From: Leucobacter tenebrionis
GTDB lineage: Bacteria > Actinomycetota > Actinomycetes > Actinomycetales > Microbacteriaceae
Length of the DNA stretch: 64,000 nucleotides
Assembly: GCF_019884725.1 (NCBI RefSeq)
Contig: NZ_CP082322.1
Location: 558,001 to 622,000, forward strand
Direction of reading: 5' to 3'
The notes under the pieces are model-generated. The model had not been told where the DNA came from and ran no database searches. It was given only the letters and a program-made list of their open reading frames with translations. Below, piece after piece: positions 1 through 7,211 of this stretch. Position 1 is the stretch's first letter; every line of letters starts with the position of its first letter. Made by a program: the position numbers and the translations under genes.

Positions 1-321
1 CGGCTGCTCGGCTACCGGACGACACTCACGCTCCGCAATCATGACGCCTGGATCGTCGTGCATCGCGCAGCAGCGCCCTGTCTCACCGTCGCGGGCCTCG
101 GTTTGGTCGCCGGGGCGATCGGCAGCGCGATCCTCATCCTGCTGGGCACTGCCCGGGTGCCGACTATCATCCTCGGATCATCCGTCGTCTGGCTGCTCGG
201 GTGGGTGCTGATCGGCCTCGTCCCGGCCGCGCGCGCCGCGAAGCGCTTCACCCTCGAGCACCCCGGCTCGCAGCCGAGGGATGCGGGGCCGGGGCCCGGC
301 ACCCGAGCCGCCCACGACTGA
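1..321 (+). CDS. SdpI-family membrane protein, 3' part only
   Basis: The reading frame is open from the first base, so the gene begins outside the window and only its last 106 codons are seen. Near the start it reads GYRT, then N-x-x-AW, then HR-AAP, which is the pattern of actinobacterial SdpI-family membrane proteins. Two hydrophobic stretches follow, with a short basic and proline-rich tail. SdpI was first described as an immunity and signalling membrane protein in Bacillus; in actinobacteria most homologues have no known role. Its 3' end overlaps the convergent CPBP protease gene by 74 bp, so the two stop regions are read on both strands. Family assignment is moderate because the N-terminus is missing. 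Confidence 0.6.
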   Translation, partial: RLLGYRTTLTLRNHDAWIVVHRAAAPCLTVAGLGLVAGAIGSAILILLGTARVPTIILGSSVVWLLGWVLIGLVPAARAAKRFTLEHPGSQPRDAGPGPGTRAAHD

Positions 322-1117
322 CGAGCACGGCGAGGATCGCGAGCCCGGCAAGCCCGATCGCCGCAGGCCAGTTATTCGCGACCTCGGTCCCGGCCAGGGT
401 CTCAACTCCGAACATCGCCCAGTTGATGCCGTTGTGCCCGAGGATCACCAGCAGCGTGGAGTGCTGTGATCCGTTCGCAAGCCAGGACATGATGAACGAC
501 ATGCTGACGACCAGGATCAGGTAGGCCAGATACTGGCTGGGATCCTGACGCGCGGTGTCCCACTCGTCGGTGAGGAACAGCGGGGCATGCCAGCAGCAGT
601 GGATCACACCGAGCGCGAGCGCCGCGGTCACGGGGTGCAGTCGCTGCTGGAGCCGCGGAAGCGCAAAGCCTCTCCAACCCGGCTCCTCCTGAACCGGCCC
701 GCCGAGCAAGTACGTGACATACGCGCCCGCCAGCAATCCAAGCACGGCGATACCACCGTGGCCCGCTCCCCACGCGATGCCCGGAGCGAACAGGTACCCG
801 ACGGCCGTGGCGAACGGGAGGAGGATCAGAGCCAGGACGTACCAGCGCGGACGCACCCGCCACCGAACCATTCGACGCCAGAACTCACGGACGCCCGCGC
901 GACCCTCGGCGATGCGGGTCATGAGGAGCGCCGCCGCGAACGGGCCGGCGAACATGCCGAGCTGGTTGATGCCGGCGACCGCGGAGAACGGCAGCTCGAA
1001 TGAGAGCAGGCCGATCCCGCTCCTGGAGAGGCACCAGGGGCTCCACGCCGCCCAGGAACCGAGAAACGCGAGCACGAAGAATCCCGTCAGCGGGCGCCGA
1101 GAGAGCAGTGAGGCCAT
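248..1117 (-). CDS. CPBP family intramembrane metalloprotease (CAAX/Abi type)
   Basis: A 289-residue polytopic membrane protein with about seven hydrophobic segments. It carries the family signature: the glutamate motif EEPGWRGF (EExxxR, about residue 143) and a downstream CCWHAPLF histidine motif, with a further HNGIN histidine near residue 228. These residues form the metal-type active site of the CPBP/Abi family, which cleaves peptides within the membrane and is linked to prenyl-protein processing or bacteriocin immunity. The substrate here is unknown. It converges on, and overlaps, the SdpI-like gene. Start chosen at the first ATG; no clear Shine-Dalgarno sequence is visible upstream. Confidence 0.85.
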   Translation of the reverse strand: MASLLSRRPLTGFFVLAFLGSWAAWSPWCLSRSGIGLLSFELPFSAVAGINQLGMFAGPFAAALLMTRIAEGRAGVREFWRRMVRWRVRPRWYVLALILLPFATAVGYLFAPGIAWGAGHGGIAVLGLLAGAYVTYLLGGPVQEEPGWRGFALPRLQQRLHPVTAALALGVIHCCWHAPLFLTDEWDTARQDPSQYLAYLILVVSMSFIMSWLANGSQHSTLLVILGHNGINWAMFGVETLAGTEVANNWPAAIGLAGLAILAVLVSRGRLGCRAPAPHPSAASRGARG

Positions 1118-1159
1118 AGGTCATTCTCTCAGTCGCCGGCTCGGGTCACCGGCGAGGGT

Positions 1160-1984
1160 TCACCCGTTCTTCGCCATGCCGGCCGCGCGCTCCTCTGCAT
1201 GGAACGCCCAGGGCTCCTGCGGCAGCGCCTCGCCGGTCTCCAGCAGCGTCTTGAGGTTGGCGAGCACCGCGGGCCACCCCTGCCCCACGGCGCGCAGCTC
1301 GTCGAGGCTCGCCAGCACCGTGTGGGTGAGAGTGAGCTTGACGATATCCCGGTCGGACTCGATCTCGAACGTGACCACGCTCGGCTCGAACGCGGGGTCG
1401 TCGAAACGCGCCGGGTCGTCGAAGCCGAAGACGAGACGGCGCGGCGGATCCACCTCGATCACTCGGCCCGAGGCATCGGCGATCCCCGTGCCGTCGAGAC
1501 GGACGTGGTCCACCCGGCTGCCGATCTTCCAATCCGAGATCTGGGCATGCCCCCAGAATCGCCCGCTCAGCTCTGCGTCGGTGAGCGCTTGCCATACCCG
1601 CTCCGGGGTGGCGCGGATATAGGTCGTGTAGACGTAGTCGGGAACGGCACCCTTGCCTGCTTCAGTCATCGCGTACTCCTCTGCTCGCTGCGTGATGGCG
1701 TCGAGGAAGGCCAATCGGGGTTCCTCGAACTTCCAGATCCAACGGCGCTGGATCTCATGGATCGGCACAGGGTTGAGGTAGTGCAGCTTCCGCCGGCCGT
1801 CGCGGATCGACGACACCAGGTTCGCCGCTTCCAACAGCTCGAGGTGCTGGCTGACCGACTGGCGGCGCATGTCCAGCCCCTCGCAGAGCTCACCCAGCGT
1901 CTGGCCCGACCGCTCATGCAGCATGTCGAGCAGCAGTCGCCGCCCCGGATCGGCCAGCGCCTTGAACACCATGTCCGCATCCAT
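1160..1984 (-). CDS. ArsR-type HTH regulator fused to an SRPBCC (AHSA1-like) domain
   Basis: About 274 residues. The first 90 or so form an ArsR-type winged helix: a FKALADPGRR start typical of the family, then a recognition region around QSVSQHLELLE. A second domain follows from about residue 115 (YIRATPERVWQALTD to GWPAVLANLKTLL), which is the SRPBCC/AHSA1 ligand-binding fold. Such fusions are common in actinobacteria and are usually autoregulated; the ligand is not known. There are nearby alternative starts (MDADM and then MVFKAL four codons on). The GAGGG sequence upstream would suit the internal Met better, so the N-terminus is uncertain by a few residues. A perfect inverted repeat lies directly upstream (1991-2016). 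Confidence 0.85.
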   Translation of the reverse strand: MDADMVFKALADPGRRLLLDMLHERSGQTLGELCEGLDMRRQSVSQHLELLEAANLVSSIRDGRRKLHYLNPVPIHEIQRRWIWKFEEPRLAFLDAITQRAEEYAMTEAGKGAVPDYVYTTYIRATPERVWQALTDAELSGRFWGHAQISDWKIGSRVDHVRLDGTGIADASGRVIEVDPPRRLVFGFDDPARFDDPAFEPSVVTFEIESDRDIVKLTLTHTVLASLDELRAVGQGWPAVLANLKTLLETGEALPQEPWAFHAEERAAGMAKNG

Positions 1985-1990
1985 GCCCTC

Positions 1991-2016
1991 ATTATGCAGG
2001 TAAATACCTGCATAAT
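1991..2016. promoter_or_regulatory. Operator-like perfect inverted repeat of the ArsR-SRPBCC gene
   Basis: Twelve-base arms ATTATGCAGGTA and TACCTGCATAAT are separated by two bases (AA). The symmetry is perfect, and the site ends seven bases from the regulator's start codon. A dimeric winged-helix protein binding here would block its own transcription or translation start. The AT-rich arms stand out in this GC-rich region. Assignment to the adjacent ArsR protein is inferred from position and symmetry. Confidence 0.75.
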
Positions 2017-2152
2017 GCAACGGGTCCCGCTGGCGGCGATGTCGCGGCAGGGAGGAGCCTGCGCCGACTGGATCGACGGTCGCGTCGGCGATTGGCTCCG
2101 GCACTACCGGCCCGATCTCGCCGACGAGGCCGCCCGACAGCTGAAGAAGTGA
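2015..2152 (+). CDS. Possible small protein, divergent from the ArsR gene
   Basis: A 45-codon frame whose ATG lies in the right arm of the ArsR operator. The C-terminal half (DWIDGRVGDWLRHYRPDLAD) has amphipathic, protein-like composition and high-GC third positions. No ribosome binding site is visible, so it would have to be leaderless, or be the 3' remnant of a longer gene. If real, the ArsR operator would control it together with the regulator. I do not recognise a family. Confidence 0.3.
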   Translation: MQRVPLAAMSRQGGACADWIDGRVGDWLRHYRPDLADEAARQLKK

Positions 2153-2173
2153 GCTGCGCGATTCGCACGGCTC

Positions 2174-2201
2174 TTGCAATCGGAGACGAGCCGTGTAGCG
2201 T
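2174..2201 (+). promoter_or_regulatory. Promoter for the tandem small membrane protein genes (leaderless)
   Basis: A -35 element TTGCAA (2174-2179) and a -10 element TAGCGT (2196-2201) are 16 bases apart. Six bases after the -10 element comes the ATG at 2208, so transcription would start at or next to the A of the start codon. No Shine-Dalgarno sequence precedes that ATG, which agrees with a leaderless transcript. Confidence 0.55.
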
Positions 2202-2207
2202 GCCAGT

Positions 2208-2411
2208 ATGGGCAAGGGGGAGCTTTCCGGGATCCGACGCTGGCAGGTGGTCGGCGTCAGCATCTTCGGCGTGATCGCGGGGCTCTGTTTTCTCGGATCG
2301 TTTCTGATCGACGGTGACACTGCATCGCTGCTGCGCACGCTCGCGGGGATCGCCGCCGGGATCTGCGCCGTGATCGGGGTCAGCTTCGCATTCACCGGGG
2401 ACAAACCATGA
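2208..2411 (+). CDS. Small two-helix membrane protein (tandem paralogue 1)
   Basis: A 67-residue protein with two transmembrane segments (about residues 12-30 and 43-62) and a basic, tryptophan-containing N-terminus. The second helix, LRTLAGIAAGICAVIGVSFAF, closely resembles the second helix of the next protein, which suggests a tandem duplication. The stop codon overlaps the next start as ATGA, so the pair is translationally coupled. Function unknown. The start is supported by a promoter six bases upstream. Confidence 0.7.
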   Translation: MGKGELSGIRRWQVVGVSIFGVIAGLCFLGSFLIDGDTASLLRTLAGIAAGICAVIGVSFAFTGDKP

Positions 2412-2599
2412 CGCCCGTCGTGGTGATCGCGCTCAGCATCGTCGGAGCATGCGCAGTCGTCACCTTCCTCGTCTCCCTGGTCTTCGCTGCGAGGCACGGC
2501 TGGAAACACGCGACCGCCCGTCGGCTCCGTATCGTCGCGGGCATCTTCGGCTTGGTATGCGCGCTGCTGGGGGTTTCGCTGGCGTTCTTCTCCGAGTGA
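2408..2599 (+). CDS. Small two-helix membrane protein (tandem paralogue 2)
   Basis: A 63-residue protein with two transmembrane segments (about residues 3-27 and 42-61) joined by a short basic loop (RHGWKHATARRLR). Its last helix matches that of the preceding protein in pattern (LRIVAGIFGLVCALLGVSLAF). It overlaps the upstream gene by four bases. No homologue with a known role is recognised; a two-component small membrane complex is possible but is inference. Confidence 0.7.
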   Translation: MTPVVVIALSIVGACAVVTFLVSLVFAARHGWKHATARRLRIVAGIFGLVCALLGVSLAFFSE

Positions 2600-2650
2600 G
2601 CTTTCGGCAATACCCGCTCGCCCGCCCCATCTCGTGATCAGAACGCCGTG

Positions 2651-3223
2651 CTACCCCGCTGTTCCGTACTTGAGAAGCACCGCACCGGAGGAGAACGGCT
2701 TGCACTCGATCAGTCCCAGATCGGCGCGAGGCTGATCCTCGCCCAGAAGCGGCTTGCCTCGACAGAGCAGCACGGGATGCACGATGAGATGGAACTCATC
2801 GATCGCCCGCAACTCGTTCAGCGCTCCGACGAGGCTCAGGCTGCCGTAGACCACCACGTCGCCGTCGGCCGATACTTTCACTCGCCGGATCTCTGCCTCC
2901 GAGACCTCCTGGATGCACCGGCTCCGGGGCCACGAGGCGATGCGGCCCGTGCGGGACGCGACGATCTTCTCGAGCTGATCGAGGCGACGCGCGTACTGCC
3001 GGTTCGCCTCGTCTGCCTCAAGTTCTCCGCCGGCGACCTTGGGCCAGTAGGAGGCGAAATCCTCGTGGGTCTTCCTACCGAGCAGCAGAACACCCGCGCC
3101 CTCGACGAGATCCATCTCGTAGGCAGCCAGGTCCGCATCGCCCCGGAGCCAGTCCATCGAGTCATCCGCCCCGGCGACATACCCATCGAGAGTCACCCAG
3201 GCGGAGACGATGAGCCTCGACAT
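2651..3223 (-). CDS. Dihydrofolate reductase family protein (RibD C-terminal domain)
   Basis: A 190-residue protein of the DHFR/RibD-C fold. It begins RLIVSAWVTLDGYVAG, followed by the LLLGRKTHEDFASYWP segment that binds NADPH in this family, and ends with VVVYGSLSLVGAL and the LIVHPVLLCRGKPLL core strands. These proteins are NADPH-dependent reductases of uncertain substrate; many are annotated as deaminase-reductases but are not the chromosomal DHFR. The start at 3223 is supported by GGGAGG eight bases upstream; an upstream extension in frame has no coding character. Divergent from the next membrane protein gene. Confidence 0.85.
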   Translation of the reverse strand: MSRLIVSAWVTLDGYVAGADDSMDWLRGDADLAAYEMDLVEGAGVLLLGRKTHEDFASYWPKVAGGELEADEANRQYARRLDQLEKIVASRTGRIASWPRSRCIQEVSEAEIRRVKVSADGDVVVYGSLSLVGALNELRAIDEFHLIVHPVLLCRGKPLLGEDQPRADLGLIECKPFSSGAVLLKYGTAG

Positions 3224-3323
3224 GATCCGCACCTCCCGAGCGATACCCCACTGACTGCAAGTATCACACCGACCGCGATTCCTATGGCTATAGAATCCGA
3301 CCATTCGAGGCGAAGGAGGACTC

Positions 3324-4847
3324 ATGACGTTCTCGCTGAGCCAGGCCTCAGCGCCTCACCATCCCCGGCCCGTCGCCTCCGCCGTGCGGCAATCGATGCG
3401 CCGATCCCTGCCCCGCCGCTTCATCGTGGCGGCGTTCACCGCGTTCCTCGGCGGCGCGTTCGCGTTCTGGGTGACGTGCCACATCAGTATCGCCGGGGAG
3501 ATCCCGGGCATCGCCGGTAAGGCCGATACCGTCATCCGAGCCGAGTCGGCCGTAGCGGGTCTCTGCGTCGCGCTCTTCGTGATGGTATTCGAGAACCGCG
3601 CCGTCACCGAGTGCCTCGTGTACTCGACGGGCTACGCGGTCACCGGGGCACGGACGGTTTCGGGGCATCATCCCCTGCCTCCGGGCGGGTTGAAGCGCTC
3701 GGCGCTCTGCGTCAGGCTCCTCGCATTCGCGCTCGGCGGTACCCTCGGAATCTCCGTCGCGGTGCTCTGGGCGGCTCCCCCGCTTCCCGAGACCCTGCTC
3801 ATCGCCGCCGCGATCGTCGCGGTCGACCTGCTCGTCGCACGGTTCGCCCTGCCCAGGTTGCGCGCCGCTCGCGAGCAGTGGCGCGCCGATCAACTGCGCC
3901 TTGCCCGTATCGATGCGATCCGCTCTCATGGCGTCCATACCACCGCGACGGTGCAGGAAGCGCGCTTTCTGCGCTCGTGGCTCGATGACCAGCCGGTATT
4001 CGAGCTCACCCTGCGCACCTCCGGGCCTGAAGTCAGCACCTTCAACATCCGCTATGCCGACTACCCTCGATGGGCGCCGCAGCAGGGCGACGAGTTCGAC
4101 GTGTGGACGGACGGCGCAGTGTCCGACGCCGATGCCGACGAGCTCGTGCTCGAACGGCGCCGAGCACCCTCCCGCCCCGCCGGGGACGTCAAGCACCTGC
4201 GGCGCCCATCGGGCGGCAGCGACGGCCCGGATACCGGCCCCTATGAACCGACGTGGGCCACCGCCATCGAGCGGAACACCTCCCGGGCCCGCATTCTGCA
4301 CCTCGTGTCGTGCGTCCTGGCGGGGCTCGCAACGCTCGCAACCCTTGCACTGTCGCTGATCGCGTGGATGCTGTTCGGGCCGTCGCGATGGTGGCTCGTC
4401 CTGCTCCTCGCAGTGGGGTGTATCTCCGCCCTGTTCATGACCTGCCGTTTGATCCGGATCCGGATCCGGCCACGTCGGGTGGTCTCGGCCGGGGCACCCC
4501 TCGGCATGCCGGGGCTGGTCGCCGCATTCGCCGCATTCGCCGGGCTCTTCGGCATCGTGTTCTCCTGGGTTTTCGTGTTCGCGGACGAGCTGGCTCTCGG
4601 CCCCGAGGGCAGGCTCGTCGGGATCGCCGCAATGCTCTGCCTGTTCTCTGCGGCAGTCGGGTTCATCATCGAACTCGGCACCGCAGGATTCGTCATGCCT
4701 GTCGCCCTCACAGCCATGCGCCGGGCTGCGCGCGCTCCCGCAGCGCCCGTCGACCTGGTGCACCGCGCGCTGTACGCCGGCGAACCCGCCGCTGCCCGTC
4801 TCGAGCACGACTACGGGATCGTAGTGGGCGCCGCGATGCTCCGGTGA
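3324..4847 (+). CDS. Polytopic membrane protein of unknown function with a central soluble domain
   Basis: A 507-residue protein. Hydrophobic segments lie at about residues 33-57, 74-92, 130-150, 155-172, then again at about 325-350, 353-372, 395-418 and 426-450. Between them sits a soluble region (about 190-300) with beta-rich sequence (TATVQEARFL, PVFELTLRT, FNIRYADYPRWAPQQGDEFDVWTD) that looks like a small beta-barrel or NfeD/OB-like fold; that comparison is tentative. A strong ribosome binding site, GAAGGAGGACTC, precedes the ATG. A TATAGAAT sequence at 3289-3296 may be the -10 element. No enzyme motif is visible. Confidence 0.75.
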   Translation: MTFSLSQASAPHHPRPVASAVRQSMRRSLPRRFIVAAFTAFLGGAFAFWVTCHISIAGEIPGIAGKADTVIRAESAVAGLCVALFVMVFENRAVTECLVYSTGYAVTGARTVSGHHPLPPGGLKRSALCVRLLAFALGGTLGISVAVLWAAPPLPETLLIAAAIVAVDLLVARFALPRLRAAREQWRADQLRLARIDAIRSHGVHTTATVQEARFLRSWLDDQPVFELTLRTSGPEVSTFNIRYADYPRWAPQQGDEFDVWTDGAVSDADADELVLERRRAPSRPAGDVKHLRRPSGGSDGPDTGPYEPTWATAIERNTSRARILHLVSCVLAGLATLATLALSLIAWMLFGPSRWWLVLLLAVGCISALFMTCRLIRIRIRPRRVVSAGAPLGMPGLVAAFAAFAGLFGIVFSWVFVFADELALGPEGRLVGIAAMLCLFSAAVGFIIELGTAGFVMPVALTAMRRAARAPAAPVDLVHRALYAGEPAAARLEHDYGIVVGAAMLR

Positions 4848-4871
4848 TGGGACCGCTGCGATAAGGGATCG

Positions 4872-5003
4872 ATGCTGCCGTGGGTCGTCACTGGGGTAAT
4901 CGCAGTCATCGTCCTGGCTCTCTGTCTGATCGCGGCGGCAATCATCGTGCCCATCGTGGTGACCCGGCCGAAGCGCAAGCGGCGGACGGCGCGGCAGGGC
5001 TGA
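4872..5003 (+). CDS. Small single-helix membrane protein, 43 aa
   Basis: ATG at 4872 opens a 43-codon frame: one strong transmembrane helix (about residues 5-30) followed by a highly basic tail, RPKRKRRTARQG, which predicts N-out/C-in orientation. AAGGG four bases before the ATG is an acceptable ribosome binding site. It starts 24 bases after the preceding membrane protein gene, so it is probably in the same transcript. No known family. Confidence 0.6.
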   Translation: MLPWVVTGVIAVIVLALCLIAAAIIVPIVVTRPKRKRRTARQG

Positions 5004-5065
5004 GATGCCGCCATCACACCCTTCTCGGGTAGCGTGGTGAAGCGCGAGCCCACGCCAGCGTCCGA

Positions 5066-5563
5066 ATGAAGCGAGGTATGACGGTGAACGACGCAACGAC
5101 CGAAGACTGGTCCTCGAACACGGAAGAGTTCACGCGGGACGCCTCGGCGGCCGCCTGGCACCTGTACGAGATCGCAGGCGGCGATGTCGCGGCCGGGAAG
5201 CAGCAGGGCCCGTTCGCCTGCGCCGACCGGATCGATCAGTCTCTTCGCGACCTTCCCCCATTCCAGTCGCTGCCCGATCGCCACCGTGCCGAGCTGCTCT
5301 GGCACCTCATCTCGTTTCTCGCCGAGGTGATGCGGGAGCGGTGGGACTGCCGCTGGACGTGGGCGGCTCACCCCGACGACTCCGGCAGGGAGACCTGGCT
5401 CTTGACCGGGTGGCGCGCCATGCCGGGAACCCGGCCGCGCGACATCGACCCCGCGCTCGTGGTGAGCGCTGAGATGCAGCAGCCGGCTCCGAGCTTCTGG
5501 CGCATGATCAACACTGCTGAGGAGCTGGCCGAGGTGCGCGTCTTCCGCGCCGAGAACCTCTAG
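5066..5563 (+). CDS. Hypothetical protein, 165 aa
   Basis: A soluble, acidic protein with tryptophan-rich segments (WHLISFLAEVMRERWDCRWTWAAHPDD and TWLLTGWRAMPGTRPRDIDP). No family recognised. Codon use is typical of the host. The start is uncertain: the first ATG (5066) has no ribosome binding site, whereas GAGG in the fourth codon region would serve the GTG at 5084, giving VNDATTEDWSS as the true N-terminus. It is probably transcribed alone. Confidence 0.65.
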   Translation: MKRGMTVNDATTEDWSSNTEEFTRDASAAAWHLYEIAGGDVAAGKQQGPFACADRIDQSLRDLPPFQSLPDRHRAELLWHLISFLAEVMRERWDCRWTWAAHPDDSGRETWLLTGWRAMPGTRPRDIDPALVVSAEMQQPAPSFWRMINTAEELAEVRVFRAENL

Positions 5564-5641
5564 CCTTCAGGATGAGCCGGCTGTGAGCGAGAGGTTGCGA
5601 TGTCATCGATCATCCCACTGCTGACCGTCGGCGTGCCCGCG

Positions 5642-6436
5642 TCAGGATCCGTCGATCGGCCCGCACACCTCCACGAACGGGCGCACCAGCCGGGCATAGG
5701 CGTCAGGGTCGACCTGCTCCCGATGCAGTTCGCGCAGCAGCACGGCAAGCCCGATCGACATGAGCGGCTGCTCGTCGATCTCGCGCCCGCCCGGCGCGAC
5801 CTTCCCGAGATGGCTCAGGCACTCCGCCTGCGGTGTGAAGAAATCTGAGCCGAGCAGATGCCAAGCGGGATTGACCGCCACCTGTGCCTCATCCCAGGCG
5901 TTGCCGTCGGCGCGGATCCGATCCAGCACCGCCCGTGCCTCCGGGCCCGTCATCAGCCCCATCCGGAACCGGACGGCATCCCACAGCGGGTGCGCCGCAG
6001 AAGCGGTGGGCTCCATCAGTTCGAACAGTCGCGCCGTGCTCGGCGGCGGATATCGATGCAACAGCGCCGCGGTGCGCAGATCCCGCATATCCCGGTTCTG
6101 CTGCACCTTCGGATCGACCAGCGGCAGATCCGGCCCGCACGGCGGTTCGACGAGCAGGATCCGCGACGGGTTCGCACGATCAACGATGCCCGGCACGAAA
6201 AAGCCTGGCACGAGACCGCCCAGACTCGACGGCTTCATGCCCGACCGGACCTCACCGCGGACGGGCTCCCGGCCGGGTGCGTGCACATCGACGACGAAAG
6301 CCCCGTCGTACCGCCGACTCGTAGCGCTGCCGAGCACCCGGATACGCACGTGCTCAGGTTCGACGAGATCGGGGACGCCGATATCGCAGAAGCGCCCGTC
6401 CTCGCGGCGGGCAGCGAAGCGTTCGTAGAGGCCCAT
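5642..6436 (-). CDS. Hypothetical protein, 264 aa, last gene of a three-gene operon
   Basis: A mixed alpha/beta soluble protein with no signal peptide or transmembrane segment. Visible blocks are an N-terminal beta-rich part (VRIRVLGSATSRRYDGAFVVDVH) and a helical C-terminal part (LMSIGLAVLLRELHREQVDPDAYARLVRPFVEVCG). No catalytic motif is evident and I do not recognise the family. It starts five bases after the stop of the 35-codon gene, which in turn overlaps the stop of the membrane protein gene upstream, so all three are likely co-transcribed and coupled. Confidence 0.7.
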   Translation of the reverse strand: MGLYERFAARREDGRFCDIGVPDLVEPEHVRIRVLGSATSRRYDGAFVVDVHAPGREPVRGEVRSGMKPSSLGGLVPGFFVPGIVDRANPSRILLVEPPCGPDLPLVDPKVQQNRDMRDLRTAALLHRYPPPSTARLFELMEPTASAAHPLWDAVRFRMGLMTGPEARAVLDRIRADGNAWDEAQVAVNPAWHLLGSDFFTPQAECLSHLGKVAPGGREIDEQPLMSIGLAVLLRELHREQVDPDAYARLVRPFVEVCGPIDGS

Positions 6437-6441
6437 GGCTC

Positions 6442-6549
6442 TCAGCCGATCCCGTAGTGCTCGAAGAGCAGATCGGCGCTGATGCGGTCCAGACGGTCGC
6501 TGAACGGCGACCTGATGCCGAGATCCTGCCCTGTCGCCTCGTCCCCCAT
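6442..6549 (-). CDS. 35-codon gene between two longer genes of the same operon
   Basis: ATG at 6549 overlaps the stop of the upstream membrane protein gene as TGATG. The predicted peptide begins MGDEATGQDLG and ends DLLFEHYGIG; it is acidic, with no membrane segment. Third codon positions are strongly G/C, as in neighbouring genes. Its stop is five bases before the next start codon. The tight packing argues that it is translated. Alternatively it could be the former N-terminal part of the 264-residue protein, separated by a stop codon. Confidence 0.55.
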   Translation of the reverse strand: MGDEATGQDLGIRSPFSDRLDRISADLLFEHYGIG

Positions 6550-7130
6550 CATTCAGCGACCCTCGGTCGCCCAGGGACCGGTCCGCCGATGACCAGTCGA
6601 GCCAGTATCGCTATCAGCGTGGAGATGCCCAGCAGGATCGGCGCCATGAAGAACGCCAGAGCGAGCATGATCCCGCCGAGGCCCAGCGCCGCGCCGATAG
6701 AGGCCCCGGGGTTGCCGCCGGCGAGACCGCGGATGAGCATGTACAGAACTCCGAGCACGACGACGGCGACGCATCCGATCAGACAGGCGAGGGCGAGCTG
6801 GCCGACTCGCCTGCGGAAGCCGGTCCAGCGTCCGGGCGCGAGGGCTGCCTCGTTGGCGCCGCGCAGTCCGAGGATCAGGCTCATCACGGCCGTGGGCACG
6901 ACCGGCAGCCCGAAGCAGAGCGACACGATGAACGGCGTGAGCCCGGCGTAGCCGGAGGGGTCGGCCGCGCCGGCTTCGATCCGCGCCGCGGTGCTGAATG
7001 CGACGAAGACCGCGCTGACGAGGATGTAACCGGAGACGTCGGCCCACACGAGCCCGCGCCACCGGCGAAGCGGGTGCGGGCCGCTCGGGGCACTCATGGG
7101 CATGAGGTGCGGCGTCGGTTCATACGTCAT
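6549..7130 (-). CDS. Four-helix membrane protein of unknown function
   Basis: A 193-residue protein with hydrophobic segments at about residues 28-48, 65-88, 108-135 and 145-180. The N-terminus is proline-rich, and a later Met (MPMSAPSG) is also possible as the start. No family motif recognised. It heads a compact operon with the 35-codon gene and the 264-residue gene and lies 81 bp after the DUF2207 gene on the same strand, so transcription may come from there. Confidence 0.7.
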   Translation of the reverse strand: MTYEPTPHLMPMSAPSGPHPLRRWRGLVWADVSGYILVSAVFVAFSTAARIEAGAADPSGYAGLTPFIVSLCFGLPVVPTAVMSLILGLRGANEAALAPGRWTGFRRRVGQLALACLIGCVAVVVLGVLYMLIRGLAGGNPGASIGAALGLGGIMLALAFFMAPILLGISTLIAILARLVIGGPVPGRPRVAE

Positions 7131-7211
7131 CGCGGGAACCTCCGGTCTGCGATCGTGAACAAGGTCGGGGCGGGACGCCCCGGTGCCACGGGACGGGCCC
7201 GACCCCGAGCA

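Noticed and set aside
1199..2152. A 317-codon plus-strand frame over the ArsR-SRPBCC gene
   Set aside because: Most of it is antisense to the regulator. Only the last 45 codons beyond the operator are kept, as a low-confidence small gene.
3348..5096. A 582-codon minus-strand frame across the 507-residue membrane protein
   Set aside because: Composition is Asp/Arg/His/Gly-rich without helices or motifs; the plus-strand gene has a strong ribosome binding site and membrane segments.
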